A DNA stretch of 64,000 bases, from the NCBI GenBank assembly GCA_041394245.1, contig JAWKIR010000002.1:620001-684000 (forward strand), given 5' to 3'. The notes below the pieces were generated by a model, which was not told the origin of the DNA, searched no databases, and saw only the letters and a list, made by a program, of their open reading frames with translations. Origin of the DNA: Acidimicrobiales bacterium. GTDB taxonomy: Bacteria; Actinomycetota; Acidimicrobiia; Acidimicrobiales; Aldehydirespiratoraceae. The position numbers and the translations under genes were made by a program. This document shows, piece after piece, positions 6,922 to 16,036 of the stretch (within the stretch, counting starts at the first letter, position 1; each line of letters opens with the position of its first letter).

Positions 6922-9738
6922 GTGGGTGATGCGCCGATGACGCCACCGGTCGACAGTGGCCGGATGAACATCACGCGCACGCGATCGGTGGGAACGGCGA
7001 TCCTGGCCCTGTTCGTGGCGGTCTCGGCCGTCGCCGCCCCGGCTCGGGGCGGCGTCGCCGCTCCGATCGAGCAGACGATGCAGGGCTTCGACTTCGGGCA
7101 GAGCTTCACCGCGGAGCCCGTCGAGTCGGGGCTGTTCGACAACTTCACGAACTCGCCCACCGACATCGGCAATCCGATCATCGGGTACGGCGGCGTTCGC
7201 ATCCCCGTCGACGCGTTGGCGGCCGACGGGCCCGCCATCGCCCGAGTGGCCGGACTCGACCTGGCGCTGACCCCGATCGACGGACTGAGCGAGGAGGCGA
7301 CCCGGGAGGTCTACCTCGCCGGGTTGGCCGGGAACGTGCCGTACTCCGATCCGGGTGAGGTGCTGCCGTACTTCACGGAGCGGTCTGGCGGCGGTCCGTG
7401 GACCTACGGCGATCTCGTCGACCCGGCCCAGCCGTTGACGTCGGACGATGCCGAACTGCATGCCGTCTTCGATCGGTTCGCCGACCACCTCGTTCTCTCG
7501 GGCGACCCGACGGGCGGGGCTCCTCGCAGCGGTCGGCCGATCTTCGGTTTCGATTCACCCACCGCCTTCGAGGGCGACCTCGACGGCTACCTCCTGGTCG
7601 GCGACGGCGACATCGACCGCACCTTCCTGCCGGACGACTACGCGCAGGGCGCCGACGTGGTGGTCGTGCAACAGGCCGACCCCTTCCTTCCCGGCGGCGA
7701 CGGCGGCCGGGCCGAGAACATCCTCCGCCTCCAGATCCCCGAGGCCGTCGTGCTGCCATCGGGTCAGACGATCGGGGGCGGGCCGATCTACAACGGCAGC
7801 TTCGCGGGCGACATCTTCAACGGCGCGAACACCATCCTCGGGATCCGTGCCCAGGCCGACCCGGCCACGGCCGAAGTGCGACACGAGACGTTCGGCTTCT
7901 CGTTCCAGAACGGCTTCTGGAGTGAGATTCCTCCGTTCGGCAACGTTGCCGTCGCGGATTCCGTGACCCTCTTCGAGCTGCCCCACCAGGTGCTCGATGG
8001 CGGATCGTTCGGGTTCGCCTCGTTCGTGCAGGAAGGCCCGCAGCAGGTCGAGGGCGCAGTGGGCAGCAGCGCCTTCCCGTCCTTGCCGGGCACCGTGCCG
8101 GTCGACGACCTCGCGACCTTCGTCCCGCGCCCGTTCGCCATCGACGCGCCGGCGCTGGCCCAGACGATCGACGACGCGTTCACGGTCGAGACGCCGCCCG
8201 ACTCGACCCCGGTCGACGAGTCGCCGACGAGCGACGCCGTCGATTCGGTGGATGACGCGCCAACCGCAGATGACCAGACGGGGGCCCCGCCCGACACAGC
8301 GGATTCCGGCGACGACTCCTCGGTGCTCCCGTTGCTGCTGATCCTTCTCGGCGGAGGAGCGATCGCCGTCGGGTCGTGGCTGTGGGTCTCCAACCGTTCG
8401 GGTGGTGATCCCTGTGAGAAGCTCCGCAAGAAGATGGTCGCGGCCAAGGCAGCCGGCGATGCGGCGACCGGTGCGGCCGACAAGGCCCGGGCGGACTGTG
8501 CCGAGGCACGCCGCGCGACGACGGCGATCGAGGGCAAGCTCGCCTCCCTGAAGCGCTCGTGGCCGCCCGCGTTCGAGCAGGACGCGGGTGCCTGGGTCGA
8601 AGACGCCCAGGGCAACCGGGTCACGAGCACCGATCTCCATGCTCGGCGCCAGGCGCTCGGTCCGGTCTGGGACAAGTACCGTGCCGGCGAGCTGACAGCG
8701 GGGGAAGTCGAGGCGGAGTGGCAACGGGCCGACACGCCGGAGTTCCGGAGCGAACTGCGGGCCCGCACCGAGCGCAAGCGGACCGAAGCGACCGGGTTGG
8801 AAGCCGACCTGACGACCGCGCGGCGCGACGAGCAGACCACCTGCGCCGCGGTCGAGTCGGCCGAGGAGGCGGCGACGGCGGCTTGGCGAGCCCACGACGC
8901 GGCCAGGAAGGCGTATGAGGAATGCATCGGCCGGGCCGTGGCCGACGCCATCGCCTCGGCTGCGCAGGAGGCCGAGGATGCGGCCTCGCTCGCCTCCGCG
9001 GCGGCCGCCGCCGCAGCGGTCCCCGCCCCACCGGCCGTCACCCCCGAGCCCGCCCCCTCCCGGTTCATCGGGTCTCGCACGATGGAGATCGACAAGGCCG
9101 GCCTGTCGGGCGACGAACTGCGACGGGCCGAGTACCTCGACGAGATCTTCGCGAAGTGGCGGGGAACCGGCGATCTCGCCGGAGTCGCGGAGGCACTCCA
9201 CGAGTTCCAGGCGTGGCATCTGGCCACGTTCGACGAGCCCTGGTTCGAATGGACGACGGCGACCGGCGCCGAGACGCCGACCAGCACCGCCGGACACATC
9301 GACGACTTCATGCAGACGCGCAAGATGGCGTGCTACGAGTTCGTGCACTTCTGCGCCTACATCGCCAGCGACCAGATCGTCCGCCAGCGCATCGGCGGCG
9401 ACGACGGGGAGGAGTTCCTGGTGGACGACTACAGCGCCTCGTGGAACTTCGTCGACGAGATCAACACCGACACTTCGGCGTTCGACAGCGACACTGCCGT
9501 TCGCGGCGAGGTCATCACCGGCTCGAGCCGCGTCGACTCGTGGAACAACTCGGCCGGCTACTACCACACCGGCATCTACCTCGGTGACGGCAAGGTGCTC
9601 AGCCTCGGCGGGGGAGGGCTGCTCCTGGAAGACGCCACGGGCCTCGTCGACGCGACCTTCCACCGGTTCGGCTATGACGACGTGCAGAGCGGCGCCTACC
9701 GCTACGGATCGCTCAACGCCCCGCCGAGTGGACGCTGA
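6922..9738 (+). CDS. Large membrane-anchored protein with Cys/His hydrolase-like C-terminus
   Basis: 938 residues from GTG (an ATG 15 bases on, or another 24 bases further, are alternatives), 6 bases after polA. A signal-like hydrophobic segment lies near residues 20-45 (GTAILALFVAVSAVAAPARG). An acidic extracellular part of about 400 residues follows, then an Asp/Thr/Pro-rich linker and a membrane segment at about 468-489 (VLPLLLILLGGGAIAVGSWLWV). Next come an alanine-rich, charged helical region (500-705) and a C-terminal domain. There, Cys804 in KMACYEFVHFCAY and His882 in GYYHTGIYLGDGKVLSL resemble the Cys and His of the papain-like NlpC/P60-LRAT superfamily in a permuted order. If so, it may cut amide or ester bonds, but the topology would put this domain inside the cell. 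No full-length family is recognised. Confidence 0.65.
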   Translation: MGDAPMTPPVDSGRMNITRTRSVGTAILALFVAVSAVAAPARGGVAAPIEQTMQGFDFGQSFTAEPVESGLFDNFTNSPTDIGNPIIGYGGVRIPVDALAADGPAIARVAGLDLALTPIDGLSEEATREVYLAGLAGNVPYSDPGEVLPYFTERSGGGPWTYGDLVDPAQPLTSDDAELHAVFDRFADHLVLSGDPTGGAPRSGRPIFGFDSPTAFEGDLDGYLLVGDGDIDRTFLPDDYAQGADVVVVQQADPFLPGGDGGRAENILRLQIPEAVVLPSGQTIGGGPIYNGSFAGDIFNGANTILGIRAQADPATAEVRHETFGFSFQNGFWSEIPPFGNVAVADSVTLFELPHQVLDGGSFGFASFVQEGPQQVEGAVGSSAFPSLPGTVPVDDLATFVPRPFAIDAPALAQTIDDAFTVETPPDSTPVDESPTSDAVDSVDDAPTADDQTGAPPDTADSGDDSSVLPLLLILLGGGAIAVGSWLWVSNRSGGDPCEKLRKKMVAAKAAGDAATGAADKARADCAEARRATTAIEGKLASLKRSWPPAFEQDAGAWVEDAQGNRVTSTDLHARRQALGPVWDKYRAGELTAGEVEAEWQRADTPEFRSELRARTERKRTEATGLEADLTTARRDEQTTCAAVESAEEAATAAWRAHDAARKAYEECIGRAVADAIASAAQEAEDAASLASAAAAAAAVPAPPAVTPEPAPSRFIGSRTMEIDKAGLSGDELRRAEYLDEIFAKWRGTGDLAGVAEALHEFQAWHLATFDEPWFEWTTATGAETPTSTAGHIDDFMQTRKMACYEFVHFCAYIASDQIVRQRIGGDDGEEFLVDDYSASWNFVDEINTDTSAFDSDTAVRGEVITGSSRVDSWNNSAGYYHTGIYLGDGKVLSLGGGGLLLEDATGLVDATFHRFGYDDVQSGAYRYGSLNAPPSGR

Positions 9739-10481
9739 TGGACCACTGGTTCGAGGAGTTGGCCGACCACATGGGTCCCACCTATCTCCGCTACTCGTTC
9801 ACCAAGGGGACGGCGCGGGAGATCGACACGTTGATCGCCCGGCTGGGCCTGGAGCCCGGTATCCGGATCCTCGACGTGGGCTGCGGGCCGGGGCGTCACG
9901 CCAACGAACTCGGCCGCCGGGGCTACGAGGTCCACGGCGTCGACATCAGCGACACGTTTCTCGACGTGGCCCGCGCCGACGCCCCTGACGGGGTGACCTA
10001 CGGTCGCGAGGATGCCCGTGACCTGCCCTTTCACGCCGAATTCGACCTCGTACTGTCGATCTGTCAGGGCGCCTTCGGCCTCGCCGGTGGACCGGCCGCG
10101 GGGGATCGGCTCGACCCCGATCGCGAGATCCTTGCCGGCATGGCCCGAGCCCTACGGCCAGGCGGGACGCTCGTGTTCACCGCCTTCAGCGCCTATCTCC
10201 AGGTCGCCAACCTGCACGACGGCAACGAATTCGATGCCGTCCGGGGTGTGCACCGCGAAACAACGGAGATCCGCGATGGCGAGGGCACGGTGGCGGTCAC
10301 CGACCTGTGGACGACGTGCTTCACGCCCCGCGAACTCCGCCTGCTGTGCGAGGCCGAGGGGCTCGACGTCCGCTCGATCGACGCCGTCGAGCCGGGCAGG
10401 TGGGAGCCCCGGGATCCCGATGTGTCATCACCGGAGTTTCTCGTGATCGCCACGGCTAGCCTTGCGGGGCTGTCTCCCTGA
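9738..10481 (+). CDS. Class I SAM-dependent methyltransferase
   Basis: 247 residues. The ATG overlaps the previous stop by one base (TGATG), so it is coupled to the upstream gene. Motif I, ILDVGCGPGRHANELGRRGYEVHGVDIS, binds S-adenosylmethionine, and the acidic residue at the end of the second strand is the Asp of GVDIS. Later motifs are LVLSICQGAFGL and ALRPGGTLVFTAFSAY. Substrate unknown; the domain class is clear. Confidence 0.85.
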   Translation: MDHWFEELADHMGPTYLRYSFTKGTAREIDTLIARLGLEPGIRILDVGCGPGRHANELGRRGYEVHGVDISDTFLDVARADAPDGVTYGREDARDLPFHAEFDLVLSICQGAFGLAGGPAAGDRLDPDREILAGMARALRPGGTLVFTAFSAYLQVANLHDGNEFDAVRGVHRETTEIRDGEGTVAVTDLWTTCFTPRELRLLCEAEGLDVRSIDAVEPGRWEPRDPDVSSPEFLVIATASLAGLSP

Positions 10482-10535
10482 CAGGGCACTGCGGTCCGAT
10501 ATCGCAGCGTCAGCTCGATTCCCGAGAAAAAGTAC

Positions 10536-11972
10536 ATGACCGACACCTCCCTCGAAGAGACCCAGTTCGGGACCTTCGATTCCGAAGGCAACTACACCCC
10601 TCGCCAGATCATCGACACCGACCTCGGTGGCGTCGACATCGAGGAGGCCTACACGAGCACCATGGTGCTGGTGGAAGACGGGCAGCTCGTCACGGGCACC
10701 GTCGTGCGGGTCGACCAGGACGAGGTCCTGCTCGACATCGGCTACAAGTCCGAAGGCGTGATCCCGAGCCGTGAGCTCTCGATTCGCAACGACGTCGACC
10801 CCAGCGAGGTCGTGTCGATGGGCGATTCGATCGAAGCCCTCGTCATCACCAAGGAAGACAAGGAAGGGCGTCTCGTCCTCTCCAAGAAGCGCGCCCAGTA
10901 CGAGCGTGCCTGGGGCAAGATCGAAGAGATCAAGGAAGCCGAAGGCATGGTCAAGGGCCCGGTGATCGAAGTCGTCAAGGGCGGCCTGATCATCGACATC
11001 GGCCTGCGCGGCTTCCTCCCGGCCTCGCTCGTCGAGCTCCGCCGAGTTCGCGACCTCCAGCCCTACGTCGGCAAGGAGCTCGAGGCGAAGATCATCGAGC
11101 TCGACAAGAACCGCAACAACGTGGTCCTCTCCCGCCGGGCGTGGCTCGAGGAGACCCAGAAGGAACAGCGCGACGCGTTCCTCGACGATCTCAAGCCCGG
11201 CGAGCGCCGGACCGGTGTCGTCTCCTCGGTCGTCAACTTCGGTGCGTTCGTCGATCTCGGCGGCATGGACGGCCTCGTCCACGTCTCGGAGCTGTCGTGG
11301 AAGCATGTCGACCATCCCTCGTCCGTCGTCACCGTCGGTGACGAGATCGAGGTGGAGGTGCTCGAGGTCGATCTCGATCGTGAGCGCATCAGCCTGTCGC
11401 TGAAGGCAACGCAGCAGGATCCCTGGCAGGAGTTCGCCGGATCGCATCGCGTCGGCGAGCTCGTCTACGGCCGGGTCACCAAGCTCGTGCCGTTCGGCTC
11501 GTTCGTCCAGGTGGGCGACGGCATCGAGGGTCTCGTGCACATCTCCGAGATGTCGGCGCACCATGTCGACCTTCCCGAGCAAGTCGTCACGCCGGGCGAG
11601 GAGCTGTGGGTCAAGATCATCGATCTCGACCTCCAGCGTCGCCGCATCAGCCTGTCGATCAAGCAGGCCGCCGAGGGCGGTCAGGTGGCGGCCGAGTACC
11701 AGGAGCACTTCGGCGACCATGCCTACGACGCCGAGGGCAACTACATGGGCGACGAGAGCTCCGAAGGCCAGCAGGCCTGGGAGGAGTACTACGCCACCGC
11801 CGGTGAGGACGCACCCGTGCCGGGGACGACCGAGGTCGACGAGGACGGCAACGAGTACGAGTACGACTACGTCGAGGAAGAGGTCGAGGTCGAGGTGACC
11901 GACGAAGCCGCTGACGAGACGGTCGACGCGACCACCGACGAAGTGGCGGACGAGGAAGCCGAACAGGGCTGA
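10536..11972 (+). CDS. rpsA: 30S ribosomal protein S1
   Basis: 478 residues with four S1 RNA-binding repeats at about residues 45-115, 135-200, 220-290 and 305-375, each with the V-G-x-FV-DL and GLVHIS-type pattern (for example GVVSSVVNFGAFVDLGGMDGLVHVSEL). The tail beyond residue 400 is strongly acidic (EYEYDYVEEEVEVEVTDEA). Actinobacterial S1 has four repeats rather than the six of Escherichia coli, so the length is normal. It helps mRNA bind the 30S subunit. It is transcribed alone and closed by the hairpin at 12013. Confidence 0.96.
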   Translation: MTDTSLEETQFGTFDSEGNYTPRQIIDTDLGGVDIEEAYTSTMVLVEDGQLVTGTVVRVDQDEVLLDIGYKSEGVIPSRELSIRNDVDPSEVVSMGDSIEALVITKEDKEGRLVLSKKRAQYERAWGKIEEIKEAEGMVKGPVIEVVKGGLIIDIGLRGFLPASLVELRRVRDLQPYVGKELEAKIIELDKNRNNVVLSRRAWLEETQKEQRDAFLDDLKPGERRTGVVSSVVNFGAFVDLGGMDGLVHVSELSWKHVDHPSSVVTVGDEIEVEVLEVDLDRERISLSLKATQQDPWQEFAGSHRVGELVYGRVTKLVPFGSFVQVGDGIEGLVHISEMSAHHVDLPEQVVTPGEELWVKIIDLDLQRRRISLSIKQAAEGGQVAAEYQEHFGDHAYDAEGNYMGDESSEGQQAWEEYYATAGEDAPVPGTTEVDEDGNEYEYDYVEEEVEVEVTDEAADETVDATTDEVADEEAEQG

Positions 11973-12012
11973 CCCCGTTCCGTCCGGGCCTTCGGGCCCG
12001 GTAGCACGTGCA

Positions 12013-12045
12013 GAAACGGGCGCCCCCCACCGGGGCGCCCGTTTC
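12013..12045 (+). terminator. Strong intrinsic-type terminator after rpsA
   Basis: A 14-bp perfect stem: left arm GAAACGGGCGCCCC, five-base loop CCACC, right arm GGGGCGCCCGTTTC. The right arm ends in GTTTC with no long T run, as is common in high-GC actinobacteria. It separates rpsA from the pilus operon. Confidence 0.85.
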
Positions 12046-12087
12046 GCGTTCCCGGTCAAGAACCGGGGGCGAGACGCCGTTGATGGG

Positions 12088-12155
12088 GAAGTCCTCCGGA
12101 CTTCGCACGCGCATCGGGACCCAAGTCCCGGGCCAAACGCCTCAACTACGAGGCG
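12088..12155 (+). promoter_or_regulatory. Structured 5' leader of the pilus operon
   Basis: Three perfect hairpins follow one another in the untranslated region before cpaB: GAAGTCC/GGACTTC with a TCC loop (12088-12104), CGGGAC/GTCCCG with a CCAA loop (12115-12130) and CGCCTC/GAGGCG with a six-base loop (12138-12155). A fourth short stem (GACC/GGTC) follows near 12172. The third hairpin contains the sequence GGCCAAACGCCTCA, which recurs almost unchanged upstream of the pilin gene. It does not fit the c-di-GMP riboswitch cores I know. It could be a protein binding region or a cis-acting RNA. Confidence 0.4.
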
Positions 12156-12208
12156 GTGCTTCCGACAGGGGGACCGCAGAAGGTCACTCTCTCACCAACG
12201 AGGTTCCC

Positions 12209-13210
12209 GTGAGTTCCCGGAAGACACTCATCCTTATCGCTGCGATCGGCGTCGGCATCTTTGCCGGCATCGCGTTGCTCAACTACGTACGAGGCATCGA
12301 ACGCGATGTCTACGAGGACGCTCAGCCGGTCGAAGTGCTGATCGCAACGGCGGACATCCCCAAGGGGACCCCCGTTGCACAGGCCCTCGAACTGGTCGAG
12401 CGCAGCGAAGTGCCGCTGAAGATCCGCCCGTCGACGTTCATCTCGCCGGACAACACGGATCCGATCACCGGTCTCGTCGCCGGTGGCGACATTCCTCGCA
12501 ACCAGATCATCGTCGCCGGTCTCTTCATCGACCCGACGGTGCTCACCCAGTCGCTGCGCGACCAGATCCCGTCCGGCAATGTCGCCTTCTCGATGGAGGT
12601 CGACACGACCCGAGCGGTCGGCGGCTACCTCCAGCCCGGCGACGAGGTCAACCTCATGGTCAACCACGCCGGTGGCTGCGACGACGCCGGCGACGCCGGC
12701 GACGCGCTGGCCGACGAGCTCGCCCAGGAGATCGAGTCCGCCGCACAGGGCGAGAACAACTCGTTCGGCGGCATCGTCACCGCAGAGGTCTACTGCACCT
12801 ACACGCAGCCGGCCCGGTACGTCTACCAACGGGTCGAGATCCTCGCCATCGGTGCCCGCCAGCAGCTCCAGACCGGAGCCGACGGCACGACCACGGCACT
12901 CACCCCGCAGGGCGGCACGATCACCTTCATGGTCCCCAACGAGGCCGCGCAGATCCTCGCCTCGGTCGCTCCGGAGGACGTCTACCTGACACTGCTCCCG
13001 GACGACTACGAGCTCGAGCCGCTGCCCGCCCTCACCCAGGAACTCATGTTCAACCGCACGCCCGCCGAGATCTCCGGCTGTGGCACCCCGTACGGCCCCA
13101 ACGGCTTCATCGAGGGTGACGCCGAGACGGTTGCCGACGACGCGGTCGATCCGTTCACGGACTTCATCCGTAACCACTGCGCCCCGATCTGGGCCGAAAG
13201 CGGAGAGTGA
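12209..13210 (+). CDS. cpaB: Flp pilus assembly protein CpaB/RcpC
   Basis: 333 residues from a GTG preceded by ACGAGG six bases upstream; the longer frame back to 12008 would run through the terminator and leader hairpins and is rejected. An N-terminal membrane anchor (KTLILIAAIGVGIFAGIALLNYV) is followed by a SAF domain (VEVLIATADIPKGTPVAQALELVERSEVP) and the RcpC/CpaB core (VAFSMEVDTTRAVGGYLQPGDEVNLMV). CpaB is the periplasmic or extracytoplasmic component of the Tad pilus machine. It overlaps cpaE by four bases. In diderms it partners a secretin; none is present here, as expected for a monoderm. Confidence 0.92.
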   Translation: MSSRKTLILIAAIGVGIFAGIALLNYVRGIERDVYEDAQPVEVLIATADIPKGTPVAQALELVERSEVPLKIRPSTFISPDNTDPITGLVAGGDIPRNQIIVAGLFIDPTVLTQSLRDQIPSGNVAFSMEVDTTRAVGGYLQPGDEVNLMVNHAGGCDDAGDAGDALADELAQEIESAAQGENNSFGGIVTAEVYCTYTQPARYVYQRVEILAIGARQQLQTGADGTTTALTPQGGTITFMVPNEAAQILASVAPEDVYLTLLPDDYELEPLPALTQELMFNRTPAEISGCGTPYGPNGFIEGDAETVADDAVDPFTDFIRNHCAPIWAESGE

Positions 13211-14499
13211 CCCAAATGTCGAGCTTCTTCACCGACGACACCAGCGCCGACGCGGCCCCCGCGTTCGGCGGTGAGGGCGAATCGTTGGTCCCGGATGCCT
13301 CCACCTCGGTGGACGGACTCCTGGGCTCGACACCAACCCCACCCGTCAATCTCGTCGTCATCGATCCCGACGACGTCGCCCGCAGCCGCATCGTCGAGAC
13401 GCTCGGCAGCGACATCTCCAGCTTTCCGATGGTCGAGGACCTGATCCCGTACCTCAACGGTGAGCCCATCGTGATGGTGCTCGGTCCGAGCTGTGCCGTC
13501 GACGGCACCCTCAGCTCGGTCGAGCGAGTCACCCACGCCCACCGAGAGATCGGGGCCATCCTCGTCACCGAGGAGCTGACCACGAACCTTCTGCAGCAGG
13601 CGCTGCGCTCGGGCGTCAAGGACGTCCTCGCGTCGCCGGCGGATGCACATCAGCTCAACGAAGCCATCGGGCGGGTCGCCTCGTCGCTGTCGGCATCGCC
13701 CTCCGCTCCGGCGGGCGCCGACGACATCTTCGAAGACGACGGAGAGCTCGGCAAAGTCATCACGGTCTTCTCGACCAAGGGTGGCGCCGGCAAGTCGATG
13801 ATCGCCACGAACCTCGGCGTCACGCTGGCCGGACGTTCCGACAAGCCCGTGTGCCTCGTCGACGCCGATCTCCAGTTCGGCGACATCGCCGTGATGCTGA
13901 AGCTCTCGCCTCAGCACACGATCGTCGATGCCGTCAGCTCTCTCGACCGTCTCGACGCGAGCCTCCTGCAGAACCTGCTGGTGACGCACGAGTCATCGGG
14001 TCTGCTGATCCTCCCCGCACCGCTCGAGCCGGCGTTCGCCGACCAGATCGGGGCGACCGAGATGATGCAGATCATCGAGGTGCTCCGGCGCTTCTGCTCG
14101 TTCGTCATCGTCGACACGCCGGCCTACTTCAACGACGTGGTGCTCGGAATGATCGAGGTCAGCGACGAGGTGCTCCTCGTGGCCGGCATGGACATTCCGA
14201 ACATCAAGAACGTCAAGATCGGCCTGCAGACGCTTCGCCTGCTCAACACCCCGATGGAGAAGCTCCATCTGGTGCTGAACCGGGCGAACTCGAAGGTGAA
14301 GCTCGACGTCACCGAGGTGGAGCGCACGCTCCAGGTGAGCGCCGACATCCTGATCCCGAGCGACATCGTCGTGCCGCAGTCGGTGAACCGCGGCGTGCCG
14401 GTGGTGCAGAGCGCACCTCGCTCGGGTGTCGCCAAGTCGTTGGAGGACCTCGCGTCGATGTTCACACCGGCGACGAGCGGCAAGGGACGCAAGAAGTAG
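13207..14499 (+). CDS. cpaE: Tad pilus localisation ATPase CpaE/TadZ
   Basis: 430 residues from GTG overlapping cpaB (an ATG three codons downstream at 13216 is an equally good start). Residues 35-155 form an atypical receiver-like domain lacking the usual phosphoacceptor context. From residue 180 there is a ParA/MinD-type ATPase with a deviant Walker A motif (STKGGAGKSMIATNLG, about 187-202), a switch I/Walker A' Asp (LVDADLQFGDIAVML) and Walker B (FVIVDTPAYFND). TadZ proteins position the pilus machine at the pole. The gene ends 118 bases before cpaF. Confidence 0.92.
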   Translation: MTQMSSFFTDDTSADAAPAFGGEGESLVPDASTSVDGLLGSTPTPPVNLVVIDPDDVARSRIVETLGSDISSFPMVEDLIPYLNGEPIVMVLGPSCAVDGTLSSVERVTHAHREIGAILVTEELTTNLLQQALRSGVKDVLASPADAHQLNEAIGRVASSLSASPSAPAGADDIFEDDGELGKVITVFSTKGGAGKSMIATNLGVTLAGRSDKPVCLVDADLQFGDIAVMLKLSPQHTIVDAVSSLDRLDASLLQNLLVTHESSGLLILPAPLEPAFADQIGATEMMQIIEVLRRFCSFVIVDTPAYFNDVVLGMIEVSDEVLLVAGMDIPNIKNVKIGLQTLRLLNTPMEKLHLVLNRANSKVKLDVTEVERTLQVSADILIPSDIVVPQSVNRGVPVVQSAPRSGVAKSLEDLASMFTPATSGKGRKK

Positions 14500-14617
14500 C
14501 AGCACTATCTGGACCGGCGGACGGCGCCGGATCCACCTGAACATCGCAACACACGTTCACGGACGAAACCGTTCATGACCACAAGGTCCGGGGCTGCCCG
14601 GGAGGAATGCACACACC

Positions 14618-16036
14618 ATGAGTCTCTACAAGCGTCTCCATGAGGTCCAGCAGGGAGCGGACGACAAGGCCGCCGCCACCCCTGCGGCGGCGGGCAGCCT
14701 CGCCGCAGCCACTGCGGCCGCCAAGGCCGGCGGTCCGGCTCGCCGCGACCCCGTGCTCGACGAGCTCCGTCAGCGCATCCACCACAGCCTGATCGAAGAG
14801 CTCGGCCCGATCCTCTACGACAGCCGCCTCTCCGAAGAGGACCTTCGCAAGAAGGTGCACGAGCAGCTGCACCAGGCGCTCGCCCTCGAGCGGGCACCGC
14901 TGTCGGCCTCCGACAAGGCGCAGCTGATCCAGGACGTCTCCGACGACATTCTCGGCTACGGCCCGATCGATCCGCTGCTGCGCGACGACGACGTCTCGGA
15001 AATCATGGTCAACGGCCCCGACTCGGTCTACGTCGAACGCAACGGCAAGCTGACGAAGGATCCCGTGACCTTCGTCGACGAGGCGCATCTGCGCCGCATC
15101 ATCGACAAGATCGTCGGCCAGGTCGGCCGTCGTATCGACGAGTCCACGCCGATGTGTGACGCCCGCCTTCCCGATGGCTCCCGTGTGAACGCCATCATCC
15201 ACCCGCTGACCATCGGTGGACCCTTCCTCACCATCCGGAAGTTCAAGGCCGATCCGCTCCAGGTCGACGACCTGATCCGCTTCGGCACGCTCGACGCCAA
15301 CGCAGCCCGCTTCCTGCAGGCCTGCGTCGTCGGTCGCCTCAACATGATCGTCTCCGGCGGTACCGGTACCGGTAAGACGACGACCCTCAACGTGATGTCG
15401 TCGTTCATTCCCGAGACCGAGCGCATCGTGACGGTCGAGGATGCCAAGGAACTGCAGCTCCACCAGGACCACGTCCTGTGTCTGGAGACCCGCCCGCCGA
15501 ACATCGAGGGACGAGGCGCCGTCACCATCCGTGACCTCGTCAAGAACTCGCTCCGCATGCGCCCCGACCGCATCGTGGTCGGTGAGTGTCGTGCCGGCGA
15601 GGCCCTCGACATGCTCCAGGCCATGAACACGGGCCACGACGGCTCGCTGACCACGGTCCACGCGAACACGCCGCGAGACACGCTCAGCCGTCTCGAGACC
15701 CTGACCCTGATGGCCGGCTTCGACCTGCCGGTGCGAGCGATCCGGGAGCAGATGGCCTCCGCCATCGACGTGATCGTGCAGATCGCCCGCCTCCGTGACG
15801 GTTCGCGCCGCATCACCCACATCACCGAGGTGCAGGGCATGGAAGGTGACGTGATCACCCTCCAGGACGTCTTCCTCTTCGACTTCAGCGCAGGTGTCGA
15901 CGACAACGGCCGCTACCGCGGTGTGCTGAAGCCGACCGGAATCCGGCCCAAGTTCGCCGAGAAGCTCACCGCCGAGGGCATCCGCCTCGGTCCGGAGACC
16001 TTCCAGCCGAACGGCGGGGGCATGGTCGCACAGTGA
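14618..16036 (+). CDS. cpaF: Tad pilus motor ATPase CpaF/TadA
   Basis: 472 residues, ATG with GGGAGG about 13 bases upstream. Type II/IV secretion hexameric ATPase: an N-terminal helical domain, then VNGPDSVYVERNGKL, Walker A GGTGTGKTTT (about 247-256), Asp box, Walker B with RPDRIVVGECRAGEALDML (about 313-332) and a His box (TTVHANTPRDTLSRL). It powers pilin polymerisation, and in some bacteria retraction. The gap before it contains an imperfect CCGG-rich hairpin but no clear promoter, so co-transcription with cpaBE is likely. Confidence 0.95.
   Translation: MSLYKRLHEVQQGADDKAAATPAAAGSLAAATAAAKAGGPARRDPVLDELRQRIHHSLIEELGPILYDSRLSEEDLRKKVHEQLHQALALERAPLSASDKAQLIQDVSDDILGYGPIDPLLRDDDVSEIMVNGPDSVYVERNGKLTKDPVTFVDEAHLRRIIDKIVGQVGRRIDESTPMCDARLPDGSRVNAIIHPLTIGGPFLTIRKFKADPLQVDDLIRFGTLDANAARFLQACVVGRLNMIVSGGTGTGKTTTLNVMSSFIPETERIVTVEDAKELQLHQDHVLCLETRPPNIEGRGAVTIRDLVKNSLRMRPDRIVVGECRAGEALDMLQAMNTGHDGSLTTVHANTPRDTLSRLETLTLMAGFDLPVRAIREQMASAIDVIVQIARLRDGSRRITHITEVQGMEGDVITLQDVFLFDFSAGVDDNGRYRGVLKPTGIRPKFAEKLTAEGIRLGPETFQPNGGGMVAQ

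Noticed and set aside
4246..7488. Very long reverse-strand open frame (over 1000 codons) opposite polA
   Set aside because: It is the antisense of a certain gene; the product is rich in Arg, Asp, Val and His without domains, as is usual for antisense frames in high-GC DNA. The same applies to the 975-codon frame opposite uvrA and the 674-codon frame opposite uvrC.
12060..12208. c-di-GMP (GEMM) riboswitch before the pilus operon
   Set aside because: The position is tempting, but the conserved CACGCACAGGGCAAACC and ACGCAAAGCC-type blocks are absent. Only a structured leader can be claimed.
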